DNA of 36,754 bases, taken from Firmicutes bacterium UBA993 (GTDB lineage Bacteria; Bacillota; Dethiobacteria; DTU022). The notes beneath the pieces are model-generated. The model did no database searches, had not been told where the DNA came from, and worked only from the letters and a program-made list of their open reading frames with translations. Positions 8,223-16,034 of this stretch are shown piece by piece. Position numbers and translations under genes: made by a program. Where the stretch lies: the NCBI GenBank assembly GCA_002292015.1, contig DBBD01000039.1:1-36754 (forward strand), written 5' to 3'. Each line of letters begins with the position of its first letter. Position 1 is the stretch's first letter.

Positions 8223-8277
8223 TGTATTGTAATGCGAAACGTATTTTGCGTAATGCAAAATGCTGGGTGCAGGATTT
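8223..8277 (+). repeat. 55-base repeated intergenic element, copy 1
   Basis: Matches 14456-14510 at 49 of 55 positions without gaps. It holds a perfect dyad ATTTTGC-GTAAT-GCAAAAT at 8243-8261 and a direct repeat GTAATGC(G/A)AAA at 8229 and 8250, 21 bases apart (two helical turns), a pattern typical of tandem regulator binding. Both copies lie downstream of a UroD-type gene. Confidence 0.75.
8243..8261. promoter_or_regulatory. Candidate operator palindrome
   Basis: ATTTTGCGTAATGCAAAAT is a perfect 7-5-7 inverted repeat inside the repeated element. Conservation of a close copy (one arm mismatch) at 14475-14493 argues for function. The regulator is probably an IclR paralogue, by proximity only. 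Confidence 0.45.
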
Positions 8278-8646
8278 ACATTTCTGCCTCGAGAAATATA
8301 GCCTTAAAATTCAGTTGCTGTTTTCTGCCGGCTGCATCCGGGAAGCGAACTGTTATGAAAAAGGAACAGTTCCTTCTTTTGTGTAATACCACTCCGGATA
8401 ATGCATTTAAGCTGGTTGTCGCTGTGGGCGCGGTGGCTTATGTGTTCTTGGCGCAAATATAAAAAATATAAAAATAGCAATCGTAGCTGCCGGCTACCTG
8501 GTCAGTCTACCTCCTGTAACAGTGAAAAAAGAGGCAGAAAATAATTAGACAAAGCCGGAACTTGCTAAATCGGCTGGGTTTGAGTCGTCGTGAAACTTTG
8601 CTCTTGATTAGAGATTTTAGTGTTTCAATAATTGGAGGTTACAAAT

Positions 8647-9270
8647 GTGAAAACGGGTGTACCTGAATCAGAATTAGAAAGCAGCGTTTTTTTGCTTCAA
8701 CCGGGGCGGGCGATATTGTGCACCACAAAAAATGGTGACGGGTCGAACCATGTAGCCCCGTTTAGCTGGATTAACCCAGTGTCGCACAAACCTCCGCGGG
8801 TCGCGTTGGCGCTTCTTAACCACCCCAAAAAACAGCACAGTCTTGAAAATATTGAGCGTACCGGTGAGTTTGTTATTAATATGCCCGGGTTGGAGTTGGC
8901 CGAAAAGCTTGTAGAGAGCTCCTTTTTAACCCTTGAAGGGGAAAACAAGTTTGTGCGCTCAGGGTTTACGCCTCTGCCGTCTATTAAGGTAGAACCGCCG
9001 GGTATAGATGAATGCAAAGCGCACTTGGAATGCAAAGTGATCAGTTCCATTAACACCGGTGATCATACTCTACTGATTGCCGATGTGCTGTGCGCTCACT
9101 ATGACGTTGACGCTTATGGGCCCAGCCTCAGTATCAATACGGAGAAATTTCAACCCGCTTTACATTTATTTAACTATAACCTGGACAAATCACAGGTCCA
9201 TATTTTCTTGAAGTCCTCTAGTTCTTATACAATCGAGGTTCCATATACTTCTGCATTTAATGAAGAGTAG
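8647..9270 (+). CDS. Flavin reductase-like domain (FMN-binding) protein
   Basis: A 207-residue protein of the flavin reductase-like/DIM6-NTAB type split-barrel family. Supporting stretches are CTTKNGDGSNHVAPFSWI (the usual substrate/FMN loop), PPRVALALLNHPKKQHSLENI, and TGEFVINMPG, followed by a conserved C-terminal barrel part. Such proteins bind FMN and either reduce free flavin or act as small flavoprotein electron carriers. GTG at 8647 is preferred because GGAGG at 8634-8638 is correctly spaced; a TTG at 8632 overlaps that site. It stands 129 bases upstream of the sugar-type ABC importer and may be transcribed with it. Specific partner unknown. Confidence 0.8.
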   Translation: MKTGVPESELESSVFLLQPGRAILCTTKNGDGSNHVAPFSWINPVSHKPPRVALALLNHPKKQHSLENIERTGEFVINMPGLELAEKLVESSFLTLEGENKFVRSGFTPLPSIKVEPPGIDECKAHLECKVISSINTGDHTLLIADVLCAHYDVDAYGPSLSINTEKFQPALHLFNYNLDKSQVHIFLKSSSSYTIEVPYTSAFNEE

Positions 9271-9399
9271 ATGTGACCTTGGGTCAGGTAGGCGCCGATA
9301 AGCAGGTAGACGGGGAGGTGGTGCCGGAAAGTATAATTGAATCAAATACATGGTAACCGTTAAGAAGGGATTCAACAATCTGGAAGGAGACAAAACGTA

Positions 9400-10356
9400 A
9401 TGAAAAAAGGCATTCTTGTATTAATGTCAGTGCTGTTGTTGTTCGGTTTGTTGGTCGTTGGCTGCGCGCCTGCCGCGCAAGAAGAGGAAGTAGTAGAAGA
9501 AGATGTGTTTACCATTGGAATCAATAACTACGGCCAGGCTAACTTTTTTGCCCGGATAGGCCGTGACGCCATGATCGAGCAGATTGAAAAGCACGGCGGC
9601 GTGGTCATTTCAACAGTTACTGCCGACGAAGCCAGCCGGTTGGCTGCCATTGAAACCATGATCCAGCAAGGCGTTGATGCCATTATTCTTCAGGAAGGTG
9701 ATTTAAACCTGGTTGCTCCGGCGTTAATTGAAGCCAAGAACAAAGGGATCATCATCGGCTCCGTGGATGCCGGCGACGCTGATTTTGTGGATGTCCGGGC
9801 TAGTTCCGACAACGTACTTTTGGGGAAAGCTTCAGCTGAGGAAATGGTTAGACTGATCGGCGGCAAGGGAAATATCGTTGAGATTTATCACGAAGGCGGA
9901 CAGATGATTCGCGAACGCCGGGCGGGAATGCACGAAGTAATTGCGGGGTACCCAGACATTAAAATTGTTGCCGGGTTTACTTATGCCTGGCCCGATTTCT
10001 TCCCCGATGGAAAAGCCAAGATGGAAGCCATTCTGCAGGCGAACCCCAACCCGGGCGATATTGCCGCTGTTTTTGCTACTTTTGACGGCGTAGGGGTTGC
10101 CGCCGCAGCCGCTATCAGAGAATTTGGTTTGCAGGACCATATCGTTGTTGTCGGTATTGACGGCGATCCGGAAGCGTATGAAGAAATGCTGATTCCAGGC
10201 AGCCCCTTTAAGGCCACCATGGCCCAGGATCCCGATACCATCGCCAGAATTGTGGTGGACAATGTTTTTGAACTGCTGAGAGGGAATACCATTCCCAACA
10301 ACAGGATTTTGGTTCCTGGTTTTAAGGTGACAAAGGACAATATACCGGCTCAATAA
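9400..10356 (+). CDS. Sugar-type ABC transporter substrate-binding lipoprotein
   Basis: A 318-residue periplasmic-binding-protein family 4 member (ribose/xylose/AI-2 binding type). The signal peptide ends in a lipobox (LVVGC, Cys22), so the mature protein is lipid-anchored outside the membrane. A Glu-rich linker follows, then the typical FTIGINNYGQANFF start of domain 1 and QQGVDAIILQEGDLNLVAPAL. The C-terminal half contains FATFDGVGVAAAAA and VGIDGDPEAYEEM. Upstream GGAAGGAG gives a good start. It heads an operon with an ATPase and a permease. The ligand is not predictable from sequence alone. Confidence 0.92.
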   Translation: MKKGILVLMSVLLLFGLLVVGCAPAAQEEEVVEEDVFTIGINNYGQANFFARIGRDAMIEQIEKHGGVVISTVTADEASRLAAIETMIQQGVDAIILQEGDLNLVAPALIEAKNKGIIIGSVDAGDADFVDVRASSDNVLLGKASAEEMVRLIGGKGNIVEIYHEGGQMIRERRAGMHEVIAGYPDIKIVAGFTYAWPDFFPDGKAKMEAILQANPNPGDIAAVFATFDGVGVAAAAAIREFGLQDHIVVVGIDGDPEAYEEMLIPGSPFKATMAQDPDTIARIVVDNVFELLRGNTIPNNRILVPGFKVTKDNIPAQ

Positions 10357-10368
10357 ACAGCCTTCATG

Positions 10369-10415
10369 GTCAGGGAAGGGAAAGTGCCGGCCGGTACTCT
10401 CCCTTCCTTTCTGAC
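10369..10415 (+). other. Intergenic hairpin after binding-protein gene
   Basis: Stem GTCAG-GGAAGGGA (10369-10381) pairs with TCCCTTCC-TTT-CTGAC (10400-10415), with a three-base bulge and a GC-rich loop containing CCGGCCGG. No T-run follows, so it is more likely an mRNA-stabilising element or partial attenuator than a terminator. It would raise binding-protein output relative to the downstream ATPase. A similar hairpin follows the second binding-protein gene at 18058-18097. Confidence 0.6.
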
Positions 10416-10440
10416 TTTAAAACGTAATGGGAGAGAGACA

Positions 10441-11970
10441 ATGCCTGAATTTATAGGTATAAACAGGAATATTTTAGAAGCAGAAGGTCTGGGTAAAGAA
10501 TTTAATGATGTATGGGTTTTAAGAAAAATTGATTTTGACCTGAGGACAAGTGAGATTCATTCCCTGGTCGGTGAAAACGGAGCGGGTAAGTCAACCTTCA
10601 TCAAAATTCTTTCCGGCGTACACTCGCCCGACGAAGGTATGATTAAATTTGACGCAAAGCCTGTTGTTTTTCACAGCGTCAAGGACAGCGAAGATACGGG
10701 TATTCGCACGGTTCACCAGGAGATTAATCTTGTGCCCTTTTTTACCGTTTACGAAAATATTTTTCTCGGTTCCGACCGAAAGCGTACTGTATTGGGTTTG
10801 CCCACAGTGGACAATAAAACTATGCGCGCAGAAGCAGCCAGAGTACTGGGTGAACTGGGCGTAGAGTTGGATGTAAACAAGAAGGCTCACCTGTTAAACG
10901 CTTCCATGGAAAGGGTCGTAGAAATTTGCAAAGTACTTGTACAGAAGCCCAAAGTAATTATTTTTGACGAACCTACCACCTCCCTGGGTGAAAGTGAACG
11001 GGTTCGCTTGCTAGAGGTTATTAAAAATTTGAAAAAGAAAGGCATCGGCATTATCTTTATTTCCCATAACCTGGAGGAAGTAACAGGTATATCAGACCGG
11101 ATTACCGTTTTCCGGGATGGCGCTAAAATTGATACCATCAACGAAGAAGATGCGTCGCCTGCCAAAATAATCTCCATGATGTTGGGGGACAAAACATATT
11201 ACGATTATAAGAAAGTGTGCAGCCACCGCATCGATGAAGTTTGCCTGGAAGTGGAGAACTTAAATACGCACAGGCTAAAGGACATAAGTTTTAAGCTGTA
11301 TCAGGGAGAAATCCTTGGCATCGCCGGCGTAGTCGGCGCCGGAAAATCCGAAATCGCCAGGGCGTTGGTAGGCATTGATCGTCTTGACTCGGGCCGTATC
11401 AGAATTCACAACCAAGATTACCAGCCTTCTCCTGAACGGGCCGTGACCAGTGGGCTGGCCTTTGTCCCCGAGGAAAGGCAGGCCCAAGGGCTCATCTTGA
11501 ATTATAGTGTCATGAAGAATATTACCTTGACTTACCTGAAAAAATGGTGCCGGTGGGGCTTTATAATAGACTCTGTTGAGGAGAAGAAATCAACCGAAAA
11601 ATATATCAAATCGCTTTCAATTAAGACAACGGGTCCTACCCAGCTGATCAAATTCCTAAGCGGGGGAAACCAACAAAAGGTAATTTTGGCAAGATGGCTG
11701 GATGGTGATTTTAAAATTGGAATATTTGACGAGCCGACCAAAGGCATCGATGTAAAAACAAAAGAAGATATATATCATCTGCTGGATGACTTGGCTAAAA
11801 AGGGAAATTCTGCGATTGTTTTATCATCCTATTTGCCCGAACTGCTCAGTGTGTGCAACCGCATTCTGGTCGTACACGAAGGCAGGATTGTAACTGAAAT
11901 TTGCCCTTCTGAACCGGGGGCGCAAGAAAAGATTATGTCTGCCATGCTAGGAGGGGTTAAGGTTTCATGA
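10441..11970 (+). CDS. Sugar-type ABC transporter ATPase (RbsA/MglA-like)
   Basis: Double-NBD ATPase of 509 residues that powers import with the flanking binding protein and permease. NBD1 has Walker A GENGAGKST (about residues 44-52), a degenerate signature (NASMERVVEI) and Walker B VIIFDEPTTSLGE. NBD2 has Walker A GVVGAGKS, signature LSGGNQQKVILARW and Walker B IGIFDEPTKGID. One fully canonical and one relaxed site is normal for the RbsA/MglA group. ATG at 10441 is preferred over an upstream in-frame ATG at 10366 because the latter lies inside the intergenic hairpin and GGGAGAGAG sits before 10441. Its stop overlaps the permease start (ATGA). Confidence 0.93.
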   Translation: MPEFIGINRNILEAEGLGKEFNDVWVLRKIDFDLRTSEIHSLVGENGAGKSTFIKILSGVHSPDEGMIKFDAKPVVFHSVKDSEDTGIRTVHQEINLVPFFTVYENIFLGSDRKRTVLGLPTVDNKTMRAEAARVLGELGVELDVNKKAHLLNASMERVVEICKVLVQKPKVIIFDEPTTSLGESERVRLLEVIKNLKKKGIGIIFISHNLEEVTGISDRITVFRDGAKIDTINEEDASPAKIISMMLGDKTYYDYKKVCSHRIDEVCLEVENLNTHRLKDISFKLYQGEILGIAGVVGAGKSEIARALVGIDRLDSGRIRIHNQDYQPSPERAVTSGLAFVPEERQAQGLILNYSVMKNITLTYLKKWCRWGFIIDSVEEKKSTEKYIKSLSIKTTGPTQLIKFLSGGNQQKVILARWLDGDFKIGIFDEPTKGIDVKTKEDIYHLLDDLAKKGNSAIVLSSYLPELLSVCNRILVVHEGRIVTEICPSEPGAQEKIMSAMLGGVKVS

Positions 11971-12950
11971 AAATAGCGTTGTTTAATAATAGAAATGACC
12001 TGAGGGAATTTATCAGAAAGTATGGCACGGTCATTGGGGCCCTTATCTTGTTTATTGTTTTTTCTCTCATCATTGAGAGGTTTCTTACGGCCAGCAATAT
12101 TTTGATGCTGCTGAGGCAGATGAGCATGCTGACCATTATCGCCCTGGGTTTTAACTTTGTTATGGGTGCAGGGGGCTTTGATATGTCTATCGGCTCCGCC
12201 TGTGGTCTTATTGCAATGGTTTTTGCTCTTACTCTGCTAGGGACCGGCAGCCTGCTGCTAGCTTTGTCGGCGGCCCTGCTCTGCGGTCTGCTGGTTGGCT
12301 TAATTAACGGCATGCTGGTGGCTTACATCGGGCTGCCAGACTTTATCGCCACCTTCGCCGTCGGCTCAATCATCTATGGCGTCAAAATGCTGATGACAAG
12401 AGGCAACCCGGTATCCTACCCTTCCGACATCTCCCCGGTATTTGCCTTTATTGGGAGAGGTTTTGTCGGCCCTTTCCCTTTTCCGGTGATTATCATGTTT
12501 TTCATTTTCATACTAACAGTGTTTGTTTTGTATAGGACTTCCTTTGGCAGGCGCGTCTACGCCATTGGCGGAAACCCAGTAGCCTCTCTGTATGCGGGGA
12601 TCAATATCAAGAAATACAGGCTGGCTACCTTTGTGATCTCGGGGCTTAGCGTTGCACTGGCCTCCATTATTCTCACCTCCCGGTTAGGGTCAGCTCAGCC
12701 CCTGGCCGGTGAAGAGTTCCTGCTGGACGTCATTGCCGTGGTTTTCTTAAGTACAACTATGTTTGGCGAAGGGGAGCCGACACCAAGCGGAACCTTTATT
12801 GGGGCGCTGATCATCAGTATGCTCAATAATGGGCTGACCATGCTCAACGTGCCGTACTATTTTCAGTTTATTACTAAAGGCTCAGTTGTAATTGTTGCTG
12901 TGCTGCTGGCGGTTACGCTCGGGCAAAAATTGCGAATCAAGTTTTTATAA
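11967..12950 (+). CDS. Sugar-type ABC transporter permease (RbsC-like)
   Basis: A 327-residue integral membrane protein with about eight to ten hydrophobic segments. It carries the family stretches GFNFVMGAGGFDMSIGS (normally G-x-DLSVGS), GLLVGLINGMLVAYIGLPDFIATFA, and the ATPase-contact loop TSFGRRVYAIGGNPVASLYAGI. The start overlaps the ATPase stop by four bases, with AGGAGGGG just upstream, so the two are translationally coupled. Only one permease gene is present, consistent with a homodimeric channel as in RbsC. A 162-base gap follows before the next gene. Confidence 0.92.
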   Translation: MKIALFNNRNDLREFIRKYGTVIGALILFIVFSLIIERFLTASNILMLLRQMSMLTIIALGFNFVMGAGGFDMSIGSACGLIAMVFALTLLGTGSLLLALSAALLCGLLVGLINGMLVAYIGLPDFIATFAVGSIIYGVKMLMTRGNPVSYPSDISPVFAFIGRGFVGPFPFPVIIMFFIFILTVFVLYRTSFGRRVYAIGGNPVASLYAGINIKKYRLATFVISGLSVALASIILTSRLGSAQPLAGEEFLLDVIAVVFLSTTMFGEGEPTPSGTFIGALIISMLNNGLTMLNVPYYFQFITKGSVVIVAVLLAVTLGQKLRIKFL

Positions 12951-13112
12951 CTCATTTTTTGCACCATTCGAAACAAATAATGTGTTGGCGTCGGAATTAC
13001 CGGTCGCCTGTCGGCGTATGCCGCCGTGGAGGCAGACGCAAGGGCGGCAATGTAACTGGAGGGTCCGATCTCGGCCTTTACCTTATATTCGCTCAAAGGA
13101 GTGCAGATCAAG

Positions 13113-14252
13113 GTGACATCGAGAGAGAGACTGCGAAAAGCGGTGAGGCGCATCGAGCCCGACCGGGTACCTCTGGACCTTGGCGGGGGCGCCACTGGCA
13201 TAGAATACCTTCCTTATAAAGAGCTGCTGAGCTTTTACGGCTTGGAAGATAAAGAGATCATTTGCTTTGTCCGGGACCACGCCGAGCCCAATGAAGAGTT
13301 ACTACAAAAACTTTCTGTGGATACCCGCTATATGCGTATCAAACCCCCCGCAGGCTATACACGGGATATATTAAACGACAACTCATATTATGATGAGTGG
13401 GGTGTCCGCTGGAGAAAGCCCCCTTCCAGCTACTACTGGGATCCGGTTGCCCATCCCTTTAGCGGTGCTCTTTCCGTTTCATCGGTACAGGCGTATCCCT
13501 GGCCGGATGTGAGAGATAAAAGTCGCACGGAAGGGCTGCGGGAAAAGGCACGCTTACTCTGTAAAAAGACCCCTTACGCGCTGGTGGCCGATGCCCCGCT
13601 AAACGGTGTATTTGAAACATGCCTGTTATTGCGAGGCTATCAGGCCTTCTTGGAAGATTTGATCATGAACAGGAAATTCGCCTTAAACCTGTTGGAAAAG
13701 GTAACAGAACTGCTCATCGGTCTGTTTGACATCTATCTGGATGCGGTAGGCGAATACGTGGATGTGGTTATGACCACCGACGACCTGGGCACACAACAAA
13801 GTCTGCTCCTTTCTCCTTCCATGTATCGGGAGTTGATCAAACCTTTTCAAAAAGAGCTTAACGCCGCCATCAAAAGGAAGACGGGGGCCGCCCTCTTTTT
13901 GCATAGCTGCGGCGCCGTAAAGCCGCTGATCCCCGATTTGATTGAAATAGGCGTCGATATCCTAAATCCCATTCAACCTGCGGCTGCCAACATGGATACC
14001 GCTGCTCTGAAAGCGGAATTTGGAAAAGATATTACATTCTGGGGGGCGGTAGATACCCAGACAGTGTTGGACAGAGGGTCATCTAAAGCTGTAGCCCTGG
14101 AGGTAAAGCGTCGGATTCGGGACTTAAGTCCCGGAGGAGGCTATGTGATCTGCGCTTCCCACAATATCCAACCTGGCGTGAGGCCGCAAAACATTGATGC
14201 GCTTTACCGGGCGGCACTCCAATATGGGGTGTATGAAAACGGGGTCAACTAG
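13113..14252 (+). CDS. UroD/MtaA-family methyltransferase 2
   Basis: Second uroporphyrinogen decarboxylase-superfamily protein, 379 residues, clearly paralogous to the one at 7057 (both have the N-terminal R-(D/E)-R pattern, DRVP(I/L)D(F/L)GG, an HSCG zinc-type motif and an ASHNIQP/PSHNIQP segment near the C-terminus). GTG at 13113 is chosen because MTSRERLRKAVRR then aligns with the paralogue; a GTG at 13101 directly abuts the AAAGGA ribosome site. The pair could divide roles, one acting on the substrate and one on an acceptor, as methyltransferases I and II do in methanol or O-demethylase systems. It has no intact corrinoid gene next to it, only the scar downstream. Confidence 0.83.
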   Translation: MTSRERLRKAVRRIEPDRVPLDLGGGATGIEYLPYKELLSFYGLEDKEIICFVRDHAEPNEELLQKLSVDTRYMRIKPPAGYTRDILNDNSYYDEWGVRWRKPPSSYYWDPVAHPFSGALSVSSVQAYPWPDVRDKSRTEGLREKARLLCKKTPYALVADAPLNGVFETCLLLRGYQAFLEDLIMNRKFALNLLEKVTELLIGLFDIYLDAVGEYVDVVMTTDDLGTQQSLLLSPSMYRELIKPFQKELNAAIKRKTGAALFLHSCGAVKPLIPDLIEIGVDILNPIQPAAANMDTAALKAEFGKDITFWGAVDTQTVLDRGSSKAVALEVKRRIRDLSPGGGYVICASHNIQPGVRPQNIDALYRAALQYGVYENGVN

Positions 14253-14317
14253 AGGGTAGCATGATAACCTTCCGCAGTGTATCGAATAATGCCACAGCGT
14301 TACATAATGCGCAAATA

Positions 14318-14510
14318 GGTTGCCCTTGGAATTGAAACACGACACCTACCAGGCTAAGGCTATAAAGAAGTTATTCAGGCATTAGAGGAAAACAACCTGC
14401 GGGATAAGGTGAAAGTAATCGTAGGTGGCGCCCCTTAAACCGACAAGTTTGCTTTTGTATTGTAATGCGAAACGTATTTTGCGCAATGCAAGATGACTGA
14501 TGCAGGATTT
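14318..14510 (+). pseudogene. Deletion scar: IclR start + corrinoid-protein tail + repeated element
   Basis: Three sequences that are separate near 5.6-8.3 kb are fused here. Bases 14318-14370 match the IclR 1 start (5573-5625) at 47 of 53 positions and still translate LELKHDTYQAKAIKK. Bases 14364-14452 match codons from about 157 of the corrinoid gene (6862-6950, VIQALEENNLRDKVKVIVGG), with one lost C and one gained C that shift the frame around the proline/leucine codons. Bases 14456-14510 match the intergenic element at 8223-8277. The first junction falls on a shared AAGAAG (14365-14370), suggesting a microhomology deletion. It marks a former second IclR-corrinoid-methyltransferase cassette. 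Confidence 0.85.
14456..14510 (+). repeat. 55-base repeated intergenic element, copy 2
   Basis: Second copy of the element at 8223-8277 (49 of 55 identical). The inner palindrome is kept with one arm mismatch (ATTTTGCGCAATGCAAGAT, 14475-14493). It forms the right-hand part of the deletion scar. Confidence 0.75.
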
Positions 14511-14903
14511 GAGCAGATCTAGACAGAAGGGGACCAGTTGGATGACATGGTAGAATCAATGTTTCACGATACGCGACTTAACAGAATCGCTGGTGTGTGG
14601 TTTTGGAGATAGGCGCTTGCACTACTATTAGATATCTATTTGTTCATAAACTATGGACTCAATCCGAGGAATAAATACAGCGCCTTACTCTAACCCTCTC
14701 CTAGGGGGAAAGGGGAATCTTCGGGTAGAGGCGAGGCTTGTCCCGCCTGTATTTTTCGGACAGAGTGCATTGACTATACTCTCCCCCGAAGCCGTAGAGA
14801 AATAGAAGGTTGCGCTGTTGTTAATGCAACGGGAGGTAGGCTTTTTAGTTCGGTAGTAAATGTTCGGACCGGTTTATAATCCGGCGGGCTGGGAGGAGTA
14901 AAG
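14511..14903 (+). other. Leader region upstream of BMP-type importer
   Basis: No gene seen. Contains GTTTCACG at 14561-14568, a G/C-rich imperfect dyad near 14694-14715, the paired arms described at 14719-14791, and TATAAT at 14875-14880 without a convincing -35. The last is 24 bases before the start codon, so a very short leader transcript is possible, or transcription begins further upstream and includes the structured part. Confidence 0.4.
14719..14791 (+). other. Possible structured leader RNA
   Basis: Arms CTTCGGGTAGAG (14719-14730) and CTCTCCCCCGAAG (14779-14791) pair as 7 + 4 base pairs around a small bulge, enclosing 48 bases. Inside or in competition is a short hairpin AGGCG/CGCCT (14729-14733 with 14744-14748) followed by a TTTTT run at 14752-14756. 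It does not match a riboswitch class that I recognise. It could be an attenuator or simply a chance structure. Confidence 0.3.
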
Positions 14904-15977
14904 TTGCAGGCGAAATCGGGAACAGCGATGATGCTGAACAGTTATGGAAAGCGCTTTTGGGACTTACCGGTGGCGGTACCAGTGCTCTCTCTTTTGCTAT
15001 CTTTTCTGGTAGTTGCCGTCATGGCCGTGATTTTCGGGGTTTCTCCCGGGACTCTTCTGGGAGCGCTATTTGAGGGTGCGCTAAAAGGCAGGTTCGCGAT
15101 GGCCTCAACAGTAAAAGAGACTATCCCCCTTGCTCTGGCCAGTCTGGCGGTATACCTGCCTTACCGGGCCGGGTTTTTCAACATCGGCGGGCAGGGACAG
15201 TTGCAGGTGGGCGCTATTTCAGCCATGGTTGTTGTTCTGAACGTAAGCGGTCCGCCGCTTATGGTTGTTACTTTGGCCGTGCTGGCGGCTATGATGGCGG
15301 GGCTGTTAGCCGTGGTTGTTCCCCTGCTATTGAAGATAAAACGCGGCGCCAGTGAGGTCACCACCACGATCATGATGAATTTCGCTTGCATCCAATTAGT
15401 GAATGCTTTAATAACGGGGGCGATGAAAGATGCCTCGGCTTTCTTCGGTACTACCCTTCCCGCACCTGAGCAGTATCGGTTGCCCGAGTTTACCCTGGGC
15501 GTTACAGTGCATATCGGCATCTTTATTGCTTTACTATTGGTGGCCGGGACGTACTGGCTGACTAGCCGCACCACTTTCGGTGTTCGGTTAAAAGCTGTCG
15601 GCAGCAAACCTTCCGTGGCCGAGGCCTCAGGCATCGCGGTAAAGAAGATGATTGCCCTGGCGGTTCTGGGAGGGGCTGCCTGCGCTGGCCTGGCTGGCGG
15701 CATCCAAGCCTTGGGCGTGGTCTACCGGGTTGCGGAAGGATGGTCAAAAGGCTGGGGCTTTACCGGCATACCCATTGCATTTCTGGCCGGTAAAAATTCC
15801 TTGGCCATCATACCGATTGCTTTTATGTTCGCCATACTGGAAACGGGAGCCCGTTATATGCAATTTATGACCGGAGTGCCGGCTGCGTTGATTTTTGTGT
15901 TCCAAGGGCTACCTGTGCTTGTTTTTGTTTCGCTAAATGCCTGGCGCTCTTCGAAACCGAATAAGATTGAAAGATGA
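14904..15977 (+). CDS. BMP/nucleoside-type ABC transporter permease 1
   Basis: A 357-residue membrane protein of the branched-chain/nucleoside permease family (YufP/NupP type). Diagnostic stretches are YRAGFFNIGGQGQLQVGAI, KIKRGASEVTTTIMMNF, and the coupling loop LKAVGSKPSVAEASGIAV, with GFTGIPIAFLAGKN near the end. About nine to ten hydrophobic segments are visible. TTG at 14904 follows GGGAGGAG at 14891-14898, a strong site. The gene heads a four-gene operon, permease-permease-lipoprotein-ATPase, which differs from the common lipoprotein-ATPase-permease-permease order. Known family substrates are purine nucleosides, but other ligands are possible. Confidence 0.92.
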   Translation: MQAKSGTAMMLNSYGKRFWDLPVAVPVLSLLLSFLVVAVMAVIFGVSPGTLLGALFEGALKGRFAMASTVKETIPLALASLAVYLPYRAGFFNIGGQGQLQVGAISAMVVVLNVSGPPLMVVTLAVLAAMMAGLLAVVVPLLLKIKRGASEVTTTIMMNFACIQLVNALITGAMKDASAFFGTTLPAPEQYRLPEFTLGVTVHIGIFIALLLVAGTYWLTSRTTFGVRLKAVGSKPSVAEASGIAVKKMIALAVLGGAACAGLAGGIQALGVVYRVAEGWSKGWGFTGIPIAFLAGKNSLAIIPIAFMFAILETGARYMQFMTGVPAALIFVFQGLPVLVFVSLNAWRSSKPNKIER

Positions 15978-16034
15978 GAAAAGGCTTTATTAAGCTGGAA
16001 TCAGTCGGAAATTATGCTAAGGGAAGTGAAGTAG

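Larger units (their letters stand above)
8218..8646 (+). other. Regulatory gap between methyltransferase 1 and flavin reductase-like gene
   Basis: No convincing gene. It contains the repeated palindromic element at 8223-8277, a perfect 15-base dyad AAGGAACAGTTCCTT at 8361-8375, and a GTTTCACG site (reverse, 8589-8596) with GTTTCAAT at 8622-8629. A 35-codon hydrophobic open frame at 8355-8462 (start MKKEQFLLLCNTTPDNAF) has no good ribosome binding site and is not called. Confidence 0.5.

Noticed and set aside
8355..8462. 35-codon hydrophobic small protein
   Set aside because: Poor ribosome site, starts inside a palindrome and no recognisable family; possible but unsupported.
12951..13100. Possible corrinoid-protein tail before methyltransferase 2 (YAAVEADARAAM)
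   Set aside because: Only a few residues resemble the real tail (EYAAVIGADAYGAS) and the nucleotide match is poor; cannot be told from chance.
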